Virus record (IMG/VR): IMGVR_UViG_3300047320_000137
Location: 1 to 49,967 of that record
Strand: one strand, 5' to 3'
DNA length: 49,967 nt
Source of the DNA: a virus
Each line of letters begins with the position of its first letter. Position 1 is the stretch's first letter. Of the stretch, positions 1 to 7,416 are shown piece by piece. The position numbers and the translations under genes are program-made. The notes under the pieces are model-generated. The model saw only the letters and a program-made list of their open reading frames with translations, had not been told where the DNA came from and made no database searches.

Positions 1-7
1 AGAACTC

Positions 8-103
8 AAGCTGGATAAGGCTTTGCGGCTGTCCAGTTTCATTTTATTTTTTGGACAAATTGGACACGAAGCTCTGAAAGCCAAGCTGGGTAAGGCTTTG
101 CGG
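8..103 (+). repeat. Imperfect direct repeat pair (21-22 bp unit)
   Basis: The unit AAGCTGGNTAAGGCTTTGCGG occurs at 8-28 and again at 83-103 with one mismatch, 75 bp apart. A further truncated copy in the same orientation ends the window (49951-49967), and a reverse-complement copy lies at 49865-49885 inside the terminal inverted repeat. The unit therefore occurs at both ends in both orientations, as expected of a dispersed repeat family rather than of coding sequence. Confidence 0.8.
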
Positions 104-126
104 GTTTTTGTGTTTGTCCAGTTTTT
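27..126 (+). repeat. Left arm of 100-bp perfect inverted repeat
   Basis: Positions 27-126 are the exact reverse complement of 49842-49941. The arm is noncoding, T-rich in places, and contains several GTCCA/TGGAC words plus one copy of the GCTGGGTAAGGCTTT unit. Both arms sit exactly 26 bp from their window end. The match stops where a T-run is 6 long here and 5 long in the other copy. The arms could be real dispersed repeats, or the place where the assembly graph branched. Confidence 0.95.
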
Positions 127-327
127 TCTGAGACTTTAAACCTGTCCTGTAAATCAGACTTCCTAACCGACTTGAAGTACATCTCCGGATCGATTACAGC
201 CTCTCTGAGCCTCTCGTAGACTTATTTGATACCCGAGTAGCACCTAGCCCTTAAAACGTCTCTAAAGGGCTCTGAGAGGATAGCACTAAAATGATTGACA
301 GAAGAACTCTACTGGTAGAGAATCCCC
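127..327. other. Noncoding leader before the first gene
   Basis: About 200 bp without a convincing gene. It contains a 7-bp hairpin (AGCCCTT 246-252 pairing with AAGGGCT 265-271) with no T-run, so it is not a typical terminator. A 34-codon ORF begins at ATG 291 after GAGAGGA but overlaps the nuclease gene out of frame. No clear -35/-10 promoter or copy of the two recurrent phage motifs was seen here. Confidence 0.5.
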
Positions 328-936
328 ATGACAATCAACTACAACCAAAACGCTATGCAAAACGTATCTATTCTTTCGGGGTTTACGATGGATGACATAC
401 AGGAGATGATAGATGAGAACTCTTCCTTAAGAGGTTACCTTCAAGGTTACCTAGCTGAGAGGGCTCTTAAGGATCAGATTCTCCGTATTCCGGGAGTTAG
501 CTCAGTTATTAAAATTCCGGATCGGGATCAAGAGAAGGGTGACTTCAAGGTCATCTACAAAGATGTACCCATTTCCATTGAAGCCAAGTCTGTGATGACT
601 GACTCAGTTAGACCCGACGTCTTGAGCCAAACCTGGCAGGGCTCAGTCATGGTCAAGAACACCGACAAACGAGAAGTTGAAGTCGACGGAATTGGAACTA
701 TCACTACGACCAAGCTTGAGCGTGGACAATTCGACATACTGGCTATCTGCTGTTTCGCAGTTAGTGGCCAGTGGGATTTCCTGTTTATCGAGAATAGGTT
801 TTTACCAGCAGCAGACGAAAGTCACAATCTGCTTAAGACTCGATTCATCGTCAACCCTGGCACAACTCCCGGCGTGACTGACAATCTCGTAAGACTTCTT
901 GAAAAGACCTTGGAAATCAAGGCTCTCGCCGCTTAA
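328..936 (+). CDS. Putative PD-(D/E)XK-fold nuclease
   Basis: A 202-residue protein with the layout of a restriction-type nuclease core: Glu44 in an early helix, then Asp72 (KGDF) and the Glu85-Ala-Lys87 pair (SIEAK) thirteen residues later on the next strand. This D-Xn-(E)XK spacing is what the PD-(D/E)XK superfamily uses to bind metal and cut DNA. No DNA-recognition domain is recognisable. It heads the first plus-strand block, with no strong Shine-Dalgarno before ATG 328. It could serve in DNA processing, host-DNA degradation or recombination; the substrate cannot be inferred. The fold call rests on motif spacing alone. Confidence 0.5.
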   Translation: MTINYNQNAMQNVSILSGFTMDDIQEMIDENSSLRGYLQGYLAERALKDQILRIPGVSSVIKIPDRDQEKGDFKVIYKDVPISIEAKSVMTDSVRPDVLSQTWQGSVMVKNTDKREVEVDGIGTITTTKLERGQFDILAICCFAVSGQWDFLFIENRFLPAADESHNLLKTRFIVNPGTTPGVTDNLVRLLEKTLEIKALAA

Positions 937-940
937 AATA
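934..940 (+). promoter_or_regulatory. TAAAATA motif, candidate late promoter
   Basis: TAAAATA overlaps the stop codon of the nuclease gene and lies 26 nt before the ATG of the next gene. It matches the motif before the tape measure and other structural genes. Because the first bases are a stop codon, chance is a stronger alternative here than elsewhere. Confidence 0.3.
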
Positions 941-966
941 TCTGAGTAAAAACGGATCCTACACAC

Positions 967-1596
967 ATGAATGACAATGAAATCGTACTGAGCCTTCTGG
1001 AGTTTTATAAGCGCAAAGGCATTGATATGTACAAGGTACTTGACGATCCTTCGTTCAAGGCACTATCGCTTGATACAAAACTGAAGGCCATTAAAACCCA
1101 TGCACAGGAACTTGCTGAAGATACGGGTCATGGCATTACAAAGAAAGACTTTAAGGGTACCCTAAGCAATATGTTTGCACAGGCCGTTAAGGGCGCTATT
1201 ACAGGTGTTGCAACAGGCGTTGCAGCTAAGAGTATGTTTCGTGGGGGTCACCTGCCTCTGCTGGAAGTAGGACTAGGCGGTGCAGTAGTTGGCGCTATGG
1301 CCGGTGCAGCAAGTTCAGCTGTTAATGTCATTAACGCTTCACAGGAACGGGCCTTTATGCGACATGAGTTAAATCGCGTTGTATCGAGCCCCACTTCCCC
1401 GAACGCACTTGGAGTACTTAGCGCAGGGAATCTCAAAGGTATGGCTACTTCAGGAGAATTCAACAAAATTCTCGCCAAGGTTAGAGATGATCTGGACGGT
1501 AAGCTCGGAGATCATCAAAAGAGCCATCTATCGAATTACGTTATTGCCCATAACGAAGCTCTTGGCCGTGAGCGCCTTGATGAACTGAATCCTTGA
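967..1596 (+). CDS. Unrecognised protein with glycine-rich hydrophobic segments
   Basis: I do not recognise this 209-residue protein. The N-terminal 60 residues are charged and probably helical. Residues about 70-90 and 97-121 are hydrophobic and rich in Gly and Ala, with spacing like a glycine zipper, so they could cross a membrane or pack in a helical bundle. The C-terminal 80 residues are soluble in character. Segments like this occur in phage internal or ejected virion proteins and in small membrane proteins. It sits 30 bp after the nuclease gene and 17 bp before the next gene, apparently in one operon. Confidence 0.7.
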   Translation: MNDNEIVLSLLEFYKRKGIDMYKVLDDPSFKALSLDTKLKAIKTHAQELAEDTGHGITKKDFKGTLSNMFAQAVKGAITGVATGVAAKSMFRGGHLPLLEVGLGGAVVGAMAGAASSAVNVINASQERAFMRHELNRVVSSPTSPNALGVLSAGNLKGMATSGEFNKILAKVRDDLDGKLGDHQKSHLSNYVIAHNEALGRERLDELNP

Positions 1597-1613
1597 ATTA
1601 ACATATAAACACT

Positions 1614-2501
1614 ATGCTAGCATATACACTTAAAGAAATTCTCGATCTTGTACCTGAAGCAGCTTCATTCGTGAAGAAGGCGTCAGTCGAACAGGATATG
1701 CCTCTGGACAGCAAGGATTCATGCATCGCCTCAGCTCTTAAGCTGAAGTACCATGAAAAAGTTGCCTTCAAGGCTGTTGACGTATTTGCAATCGAAAAGG
1801 TTGCTCAAGCTGTTAAGGCCTATGGCGTTGAAGCTGAAGTTGCATCCTTATCCGAACGCATGGTTAATGCTGCGTTTGAAAAGTCTGCCGCCGCCGCTGC
1901 TATTGCCAATGACGACTACCTGACCAAGCAGGCTTACTTCGAAGGTGAACTCTCGGGACTGCGTCCTGAAGGTACTCTATCAAAAGAAGCTTCAGCTCTG
2001 TACGACGAAGCTGTTGCCAAGGGTATCAAACCTAGCGATGACGTTGTTCGTTATTCAGGTCATGGGTTCATGGATAAGGAAGCAGCCGTTAAAGCTCTTG
2101 CCAATCGTTTCTATGAAACTCGCAATCCCTCTTTCGTAAAACTGGCTACAGCCATTCATAAATTACAGGGTCAAATTAAACCAGAAACGGTTCGTGACAT
2201 CTGTGATACAATTTGTGGAATGGACAAAGAAGCTGGGCTCTCAACGAAGGGCTACAACTTCTATAAAGAAACTATTCTAACGAAGGAAGCAGAAGTGATT
2301 TCTGCACTAAAAGTAAAGCTGTGCGGTCAGGACGTACCGTTCGAAAAGATCGCCAAGCTTGGCAAAGGTCGATTCTCGGCTTACATGGGTGCAGACGTAG
2401 GTAATGAATTCGATCACGGCCCTGCTCACTTTAAACAGATCCTGGAAACTCTCCCTATGGATCTTCAGAAAGTTGCACTCCATCTAACAAAGAACGTCTA
2501 A
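1614..2501 (+). CDS. Unrecognised protein with repeated KEA motifs
   Basis: A 295-residue Ala- and Lys-rich, mostly helical protein of unknown function. The tripeptide Lys-Glu-Ala recurs in similar contexts (LSKEAS, MDKEAA, MDKEAG, LTKEAE), and several further KxA pairs are spread along the chain, giving it a quasi-repetitive look. There is no signal peptide or membrane segment. It starts 17 bp after the preceding gene and ends 2 bp before the next, so it is co-transcribed and perhaps translationally coupled. A virion or scaffold-like role is possible, but nothing in the sequence proves it. Confidence 0.7.
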   Translation: MLAYTLKEILDLVPEAASFVKKASVEQDMPLDSKDSCIASALKLKYHEKVAFKAVDVFAIEKVAQAVKAYGVEAEVASLSERMVNAAFEKSAAAAAIANDDYLTKQAYFEGELSGLRPEGTLSKEASALYDEAVAKGIKPSDDVVRYSGHGFMDKEAAVKALANRFYETRNPSFVKLATAIHKLQGQIKPETVRDICDTICGMDKEAGLSTKGYNFYKETILTKEAEVISALKVKLCGQDVPFEKIAKLGKGRFSAYMGADVGNEFDHGPAHFKQILETLPMDLQKVALHLTKNV

Positions 2502-2503
2502 TA

Positions 2504-3067
2504 ATGTTTGAAGAAGAAGACTTCGGTATTGAACTGAAAGCACCGGATTTTCGCATGGGTCTGGCGGCTATTTCCCATATCAAAAACTCTCTGGACCGTA
2601 TGTTCGGCAAAGGCGGTTGGGAAGATCTGGAAATCGAAACGATCTCTATTACTCTAGGCACAGTCCTGGACGCATTGACTCGTGACAAAATAAGTGTTCT
2701 TCAAATTCTTGTAACCCAGCCTGAACTGTTCTACGAAGATGCATCCTTCCTGCTTTACGCTACGGATGTTATCAACAACATTGAAGCAGACTTCGAATAT
2801 GTGCCTGCACCTACCTCGCTTGAGCTTGCATTTGCAATCAGTGAAGTAAAGAAGATTCTCTCAGCAGACAGCGTTTATGTTCACATTGAAGATACGACGT
2901 TCCCAAAGACAATTGCTTACATGCTTCGTCAAGAAGGTTATTCTGTCCCGGTAGCACCGTTTGAGTTTGTACCAGCAGATGCATTGGAACCAGGTCAGAC
3001 ACCTGAAGATACCGCTAATAAAGCAAAAGCGATTAAACGCTATATCAAAGAAATGGGCGGTGAATAA
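2504..3067 (+). CDS. Unrecognised acidic protein
   Basis: A 187-residue acidic protein with a helical first half and a short C-terminal Lys-rich helix (residues about 165-184). No catalytic motif or known domain is visible. Its stop codon overlaps the ATG of the next gene by one base (TAATG), the tight coupling also seen throughout the baseplate block of this phage. That arrangement suggests it is made together with its neighbours, possibly as structural or assembly components. Confidence 0.7.
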   Translation: MFEEEDFGIELKAPDFRMGLAAISHIKNSLDRMFGKGGWEDLEIETISITLGTVLDALTRDKISVLQILVTQPELFYEDASFLLYATDVINNIEADFEYVPAPTSLELAFAISEVKKILSADSVYVHIEDTTFPKTIAYMLRQEGYSVPVAPFEFVPADALEPGQTPEDTANKAKAIKRYIKEMGGE

Positions 3068-3480
3068 TGTATACGCAATCAGTCGAAGTTAACAACCTAG
3101 TTACAGTAACAGCTCAAGGTCCGGGTACTGGTCTTTCAGTTCCACCTGATCTTGCACTGCTATTTAATGGCGCACCTGTTGTTACCCCTACGGTAAGTTT
3201 TGCATCTGCAGGTGCGGGTCCTCTTTATAATTTCACTTTTACGCCTACTGCTACCGGCACGTATATCCTATACGCGTTTGGAGCAATTCAAGGCGTTGTA
3301 AATGTTGTAACGCAAACCCTGTACACGATTACCAAGAATATTCAAGATGAAAGTCTTGGTAGCTGGCAATGGGATAAAGTTGCTGGTACGCTTGTAATGT
3401 TAAGAACTGACGGTACTACGCTTGCACAGTTCACCGTTATAGATAATTTAACAACATCAAGTAGAGAACGTATTTCGTAA
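3067..3480 (+). CDS. Unrecognised beta-rich protein, possibly virion
   Basis: A 137-residue protein rich in Thr, Val, Gly and Ala. The first 85 residues alternate in the way an Ig-like beta sandwich would (TVTAQGPG, FTFTPTATGTYILYAFG). The rest resembles a short beta domain (SWQWDKVAGTLVMLRTDG) of the type often found in fibre or decoration proteins. It is coupled to the preceding gene by a TAATG overlap. A role as a small virion decoration or fibre component is an inference from composition only. Confidence 0.65.
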   Translation: MYTQSVEVNNLVTVTAQGPGTGLSVPPDLALLFNGAPVVTPTVSFASAGAGPLYNFTFTPTATGTYILYAFGAIQGVVNVVTQTLYTITKNIQDESLGSWQWDKVAGTLVMLRTDGTTLAQFTVIDNLTTSSRERIS

Positions 3481-3486
3481 TTTATT

Positions 3487-4089
3487 GTGAATCTAATTTC
3501 CAGAAGCGAAGCTAAGGCTCAGGGTTTGACGAGATATTTTACAAAAGAAGCTTGTAAGAACGGCCATATTTCAGAGCGTTTCGTAAACAACGGGTATTGT
3601 TGTATTTGTAAAAAAGAAACTAGACATAAACCTGAAGTAAGAGAAAAAGAACGTTTGCAATGTATAGAGTGGAAAAAGGGTAACGTTGAAAAAGTTAGTC
3701 AATACAATAAAGATTGGCTCACTATAAACGGGGATAAAAGACGAACTAAGCGTAGAATCATATATGCTTCTAATCCTGACTTTTTTAGATCTATTTCTAA
3801 AAATTGGTCAAAACAAAATCGAAGTAAAGTGTATCTAAGTAACGCTAGTAGACGGGCCACAAAACTTCGGGCTACCCCTACTTGGGTTGATTTAAAAGCA
3901 ATGGAAGCATTTTACGCAAAATCTGTAAAACTCTCTGAAGAAACAGGTATTACTCACCATGTAGATCATATAGTGCCTTTACAAAATGAAATAGTCTGCG
4001 GTTTACATAATCAATTCAATTTACAAGTATTAACAGCTACGGAAAATATTTCTAAAGGCAATAGATTTTGGCCAGATATGCCGAACTGA
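3487..4089 (+). CDS. HNH endonuclease
   Basis: A 200-residue HNH nuclease. The N-terminus (ISRSEAKAQGL, RYFTKEACKNGH) matches a common family of free-standing phage HNH enzymes. Cys23, Cys38, Cys39 and Cys41 could form a structural zinc site. The catalytic core is HHVDHIVPL (residues 157-165), followed by a conserved Asn/His region (GLHNQFNLQVL) and ENISKGNR. The start is GTG 3487, supported by the conserved N-terminus, with no good ribosome binding site. The gene looks more AT-rich than its neighbours, as expected of a mobile homing-type gene. It lies last in the first plus-strand block, just before a bidirectional terminator. Confidence 0.88.
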   Translation: MNLISRSEAKAQGLTRYFTKEACKNGHISERFVNNGYCCICKKETRHKPEVREKERLQCIEWKKGNVEKVSQYNKDWLTINGDKRRTKRRIIYASNPDFFRSISKNWSKQNRSKVYLSNASRRATKLRATPTWVDLKAMEAFYAKSVKLSEETGITHHVDHIVPLQNEIVCGLHNQFNLQVLTATENISKGNRFWPDMPN

Positions 4090-4181
4090 ATGCTTGGGCA
4101 AAACCGTACAACAAATTCAATTGCTAATAAATACATTACCTTCTAGAATTGATAGAATGTCAGTTTTTGTTTAACTAAGCT

Positions 4182-4213
4182 AAAAAAAGCCCCTCGTAAA
4201 ACAGGGGCTTTTT
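4182..4213. terminator. Bidirectional rho-independent terminator
   Basis: The stem AAGCCCCT (4187-4194) pairs with AGGGGCTT (4203-4210), with an A-run before it and a T-run after it. It can stop transcription from the HNH gene (plus) and from the E1-like gene (minus), which converge here. Confidence 0.9.
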
Positions 4214-4222
4214 CATTGCTAC

Positions 4223-5461
4223 TTACAAAGAGCGAAACTCAGAATCTTGCACACCTACAGATTCAGGCAGAGCAAAGGTTTCATCCAATGCTGCTTCTTC
4301 CTCTTCTACAACAGGATTTACAGGCTCTACCTGTGCAGCCCATTGATTGAACCGACCCGTAGTAGTCGTAGGTTCAGGCTTTTTAGTACGAGCTTTTCTC
4401 TTCGGAGCTTCAACTACAACTTCAGGATTCACCGCCTGGTTAGCCGCAAGAGCTGCCTGGGCATCACGAAGCTGAATCATCTCGTTGTTACGAAGCAAGA
4501 ACGAGTCGAACAAATTCTCTGCGGAAACCATAGCGCAGCTTCCAACAAATCCCCGGTTCACCCCATTGCTGATCGAAGAGTGATACGAAGCCGACGGTTG
4601 AACAATCTTGTTGCGATAGTTCGTAATCGTGTTCTTCGTATACGTCGTCGAACCACTTCCGATGTCAATCGAAATCTCGTTGTAATCCACGATCTTGTTG
4701 TAGTAATAATTTTGCACAAACGACAGAATCAGCATAGCCATCAACGAATTGATTGCCAGAGTCTGATCCAGGTCAGCGCAACTACCAAGCCCGGGATTGT
4801 CCTGAAGGCTCTCATAGAACTCGTGGTCGTACGGCAAGTATTCGACCGGTTCCGGAAGGAATTCGATACGCTCAGGTACACGATACTTTGCACGAAGCTC
4901 GCCTTCTTGATACACCTTGTTGGAAATCAAGATGTGATTCGTAAACATCCGAACCTGACCAAATGCGTCTTCGTTCCCCGCATCAATGAACAACGTAGTC
5001 TTGTTGTAGTTAAGCGGAGCCAAGGCTTTGAGAACCGTGCGACGAGCCTCTGCGCTATCCACACACATGATAACCAGGTCGTTCGAAGTATTCTCGATCG
5101 TTATCCCAGCGGTGTTAACCAAGTCAGCACGGAACGTCGACGGTGTCATCGCCTTATCGATAAACTTCGGATAGGCCACGACATTCATGTCGTAAGCCTT
5201 GCCATATCGCATCGCAAGAACCGAGGCCTTGTTCTTGTTCACATCGTTTGCGATGAAGTTCTGACGAAGCAGATTCTTCTGTTCAACAATATCACCGTCA
5301 ATCAGAACGATGTTCGTCGAAGGCAACCATCCAGTCGGATTATGCTCTTTCGTGATCGAACGGATAAACTGAACGAGGGTCGGAATTAGGCGGGAACCGG
5401 TTCCTCCGCAACCTACGACGAAAATGTTGGTAGGAATAGTAGGCGGGCGAAATTTAAACAT
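4223..5461 (-). CDS. PRTRC-type ThiF/E1-like ubiquitin-activating enzyme
   Basis: A 412-residue protein of the ThiF/E1 superfamily. These enzymes use ATP to adenylate the C-terminal glycine of a ubiquitin-like protein and usually pass it to a cysteine. The Rossmann nucleotide loop GCGGTGS is at residues 17-23, the acidic pair in DGD at 55-57, and Arg66 and Lys78 follow at the usual spacing. CVDS is at 133-136, and Cys228 (GSCADLDQ) is the candidate catalytic cysteine before a helical AINSL segment, as in PRTRC ThiF proteins. Residues after about 330 are a low-complexity Glu/Pro/Lys tail not needed for the fold. A good ribosome site (CAGGAG) precedes ATG 5461, and the gene appears to have its own promoter. 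Confidence 0.88.
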   Translation of the reverse strand: MFKFRPPTIPTNIFVVGCGGTGSRLIPTLVQFIRSITKEHNPTGWLPSTNIVLIDGDIVEQKNLLRQNFIANDVNKNKASVLAMRYGKAYDMNVVAYPKFIDKAMTPSTFRADLVNTAGITIENTSNDLVIMCVDSAEARRTVLKALAPLNYNKTTLFIDAGNEDAFGQVRMFTNHILISNKVYQEGELRAKYRVPERIEFLPEPVEYLPYDHEFYESLQDNPGLGSCADLDQTLAINSLMAMLILSFVQNYYYNKIVDYNEISIDIGSGSTTYTKNTITNYRNKIVQPSASYHSSISNGVNRGFVGSCAMVSAENLFDSFLLRNNEMIQLRDAQAALAANQAVNPEVVVEAPKRKARTKKPEPTTTTGRFNQWAAQVEPVNPVVEEEEAALDETFALPESVGVQDSEFRSL

Positions 5462-5521
5462 GTTTACTCCTGGTTAAAAAGCTAGACGAATGGTCTTGTT
5501 TAAGGACGTGGTGGTCCGTTA

Positions 5522-5536
5522 CTATTCTTATACCAA
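5522..5536 (-). promoter_or_regulatory. Candidate extended -10 promoter for the E1-like gene
   Basis: On the minus strand this reads TTGGTATAAGAATAG, containing TGGTATAA, an extended -10-like element. It lies about 60 nt upstream of the E1-like ATG at 5461 and overlaps the stop codon of the 77-residue gene. The same core word occurs upstream of at least four other minus-strand transcription units here. Confidence 0.6.
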
Positions 5537-5761
5537 AGAATTCGAATTCAATGGCCGAGGCCCAGTAGGTTCACCGATTATAACAATGCCCTTACTCGCA
5601 GCTTCTGCAGCATCAAGTTGAGCAAGGAAATTGGCCTTAGCGACTTTTTCAAGTTCGGGACTTGACGTCATGCATTTAAAACAGATCAACGCCCCGTTAT
5701 GTCCATACGGACGGACGTCAAATTCTTCGTGCAAGTCTTTGCAGTAGTGACAGAGTTTCAT
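5528..5761 (-). CDS. Small putative zinc-ribbon protein
   Basis: A 77-residue protein. Two cysteine pairs, CHYC (residues 4-7) and CFKC (27-30), are spaced like a zinc ribbon or treble-clef knuckle, followed by a helix and a Pro-rich tail. Proteins of this size with two CxxC knuckles often bind nucleic acid or a protein partner; here the target is unknown. Its ATG overlaps the stop of the upstream 66-residue gene by one base (TAATG), so the two are coupled. It lies between the JAB and E1 genes of the conjugation module, so a link to that system is possible but not shown. Confidence 0.65.
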   Translation of the reverse strand: MKLCHYCKDLHEEFDVRPYGHNGALICFKCMTSSPELEKVAKANFLAQLDAAEAASKGIVIIGEPTGPRPLNSNSLV

Positions 5762-5961
5762 TAAAAATCCCTAGTAAGGTTTAAAACCTTATCTTTCAAG
5801 AGTTGCAAATCTCTTTCTGCATCAATCCGTTTTCTCTTTTCATGGATTGCTGCATCACTCCACGTGTCAAATCCGTCAGGGCCTTTGGCTTCGCTTCGAA
5901 GTTTCCAGATTTCTCCCCATAGACGGATTGGGTTGGATTCGTTAGGGTCTAGAGGTTCCAT
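5761..5961 (-). CDS. Small phage protein of unknown function
   Basis: A 66-residue hydrophilic, probably helical protein. The stretch EIWKLRSEAKGPDGFDTW followed by a charged (K/R)-rich helix resembles a class of short phage proteins often seen in accessory regions; no activity is known to me. The gene starts about 14 nt after the terminator that follows the JAB gene, and its stop overlaps the next ATG. It may therefore depend on read-through or on an unseen promoter. Confidence 0.65.
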   Translation of the reverse strand: MEPLDPNESNPIRLWGEIWKLRSEAKGPDGFDTWSDAAIHEKRKRIDAERDLQLLKDKVLNLTRDF

Positions 5962-5974
5962 AGTTTGTCTCTCT

Positions 5975-6002
5975 AAAAAAAGAAGCGCTCGGTTAAGAGC
6001 GC
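5975..6002 (-). terminator. Rho-independent terminator after the JAB gene
   Basis: On the minus strand the stem GCGCTC pairs with GAGCGC across a six-base loop and is followed by a run of T's (plus-strand A-run at 5975-5981). It lies 8 nt past the stop of the JAB gene and closes the Ubl-to-JAB transcription unit. Confidence 0.8.
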
Positions 6003-6010
6003 CTCTCGGG

Positions 6011-7390
6011 TTAGTGAATACCGTTCATCTGGATACGTTCTTGAACTTCATCAGGGAGTTCCTGATAGAGTCGTTTGAACAAGGTTTCCATAGCAGGACC
6101 ATCAGAAGCCATATGCAACATATCGGCCATAATGGTTTCTACCAACTCATCCTTACCACTGAGATTAGCCATGATGTCATCAATCAGACAGAATGCTTCT
6201 GCAGTGTCGTGACCATGTTGAGCATGGACTTCATCGTAACGATCATCGCCTGCATACATGCTCATGCCGGGACCATCTTGATAAGTCTGATTACGGATCT
6301 CTCCAGTAGCCTGATCGACGTCAGGATCGAACGCAGGATTATACCCAGCATTGCCCGTGTAAGCAGGGGGAAGATGCGACTCGTCATAGCTCGGATCTTC
6401 GAACGCACGAGCCAACGCACGCTCTGCATATGCAAGCCTTTCATCCTCGCCATTCGGAGTCAGATTCCAGGCATCGTCGGGATGACTCAGTGCGGGGTTT
6501 TGGGCCATCCCCCAGAAATCACCCTGCCAGTCGATATCACGCCCGTCCCAGGATTCGCCGGGAAGTAACCCCCGTTGGTTCTGGAGATGAGGACCAGCTC
6601 TATTGCCTTCCTTTTCTCCGCTTCCCGCGTCTCCCTTTTTGTATTGCCACGGCTTCAAGTGTTCCGCTTTTCCCTTTGTGCTGTTCCCTCCATACACAGT
6701 AACCGGAGGCGTATACGTATTGATTTTTGCAACCCAATCAGCAGGGACCGCTGCCTCAGGACGAGCCGGGAGTTCGAACACATCATCCAGTTCGCACTCG
6801 ATCTTCTTGTCACGATAGTTAAAGCGCCAAACCGTTTGCGGATTGGTACTCTTCAGATGTCCGACAACGCCTGAGAAACCGATGTTATTTTGATCATCAC
6901 GATTATCCGTGCCACTGAAGAACGCACCCATCGTATTGTGACTATGAATATCACAGACGATAGTCTTGCCCGTCGGAAGCGACGACCAGTCATACGAAGC
7001 CGAAGCTTTCGATACACGTTGATCCGGAACGATCAAGTGATAGCCACTTTCAGCGTCCCAACAAATCCAGATCATCGCCTCAACTTCAGACTTCTTGACT
7101 TCCATGACCTGTTTGAAGAATGCAACAACCTGGTCAAACAACTCAATGGGAATCTTGCCATCAGGCAGGAAGTTGATTTCCTGAGCAATGCGAGTCGTTT
7201 TATAGTTGTCCGGAAGCTTGTCAACTGCCAAACGAACGTAACGATTCTGACCACGAAGCTTATGATGCTTCAGAATCGGAGATTCCTTCGAACCGGTCAT
7301 AACATAGATTTCGTTATAGCCCGCTTCCATTGCAGCCGGAAGTTCGTTCGGTGTTACAACACAGCTGATGAATTGAGTAATGATGTCCAT
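6011..7390 (-). CDS. JAB/JAMM metalloprotease, PRTRC protein A-like (deconjugating or Ubl-processing)
   Basis: A 459-residue protein with a JAMM zinc-protease signature: His149-Ser-His151, then Ser159 and Asp162 (the H-x-H-x7-S-x2-D pattern), with Glu104 as the likely upstream catalytic glutamate. JAB-family enzymes cleave ubiquitin-type proteins from targets or trim their C-termini. The N-terminal 130 residues fit the PRTRC protein A arrangement. The C-terminal half (about 220-459) is an extra acidic, Gly/Pro-rich region ending in a helical segment, making it much longer than I would expect for PRTRC A. A strong ribosome site (AGGAGAG) precedes ATG 7390. It follows the E2-like gene by 26 bp. 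Confidence 0.85.
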   Translation of the reverse strand: MDIITQFISCVVTPNELPAAMEAGYNEIYVMTGSKESPILKHHKLRGQNRYVRLAVDKLPDNYKTTRIAQEINFLPDGKIPIELFDQVVAFFKQVMEVKKSEVEAMIWICWDAESGYHLIVPDQRVSKASASYDWSSLPTGKTIVCDIHSHNTMGAFFSGTDNRDDQNNIGFSGVVGHLKSTNPQTVWRFNYRDKKIECELDDVFELPARPEAAVPADWVAKINTYTPPVTVYGGNSTKGKAEHLKPWQYKKGDAGSGEKEGNRAGPHLQNQRGLLPGESWDGRDIDWQGDFWGMAQNPALSHPDDAWNLTPNGEDERLAYAERALARAFEDPSYDESHLPPAYTGNAGYNPAFDPDVDQATGEIRNQTYQDGPGMSMYAGDDRYDEVHAQHGHDTAEAFCLIDDIMANLSGKDELVETIMADMLHMASDGPAMETLFKRLYQELPDEVQERIQMNGIH

Positions 7391-7416
7391 CTAAAACTCT
7401 CCTGGAGTTGTTTTAC

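Noticed and set aside
291-395. A 34-codon leader ORF before the nuclease gene
   Set aside because: It overlaps the nuclease gene out of frame, with a distant ribosome site and no recognisable product.
4247-5389. A 380-codon plus-strand ORF antisense to the E1-like gene
   Set aside because: Its sequence is low-complexity, Arg/Ile/Val-rich and without any domain, whereas the minus strand encodes a clear ThiF/E1 protein with conserved motifs. It is a shadow frame.
5864-6568. A 234-codon plus-strand ORF over the JAB gene
   Set aside because: It runs antisense to the JAB gene, which has the JAMM motif, a strong ribosome site and operon context. No motif or ribosome site supports the plus-strand frame.
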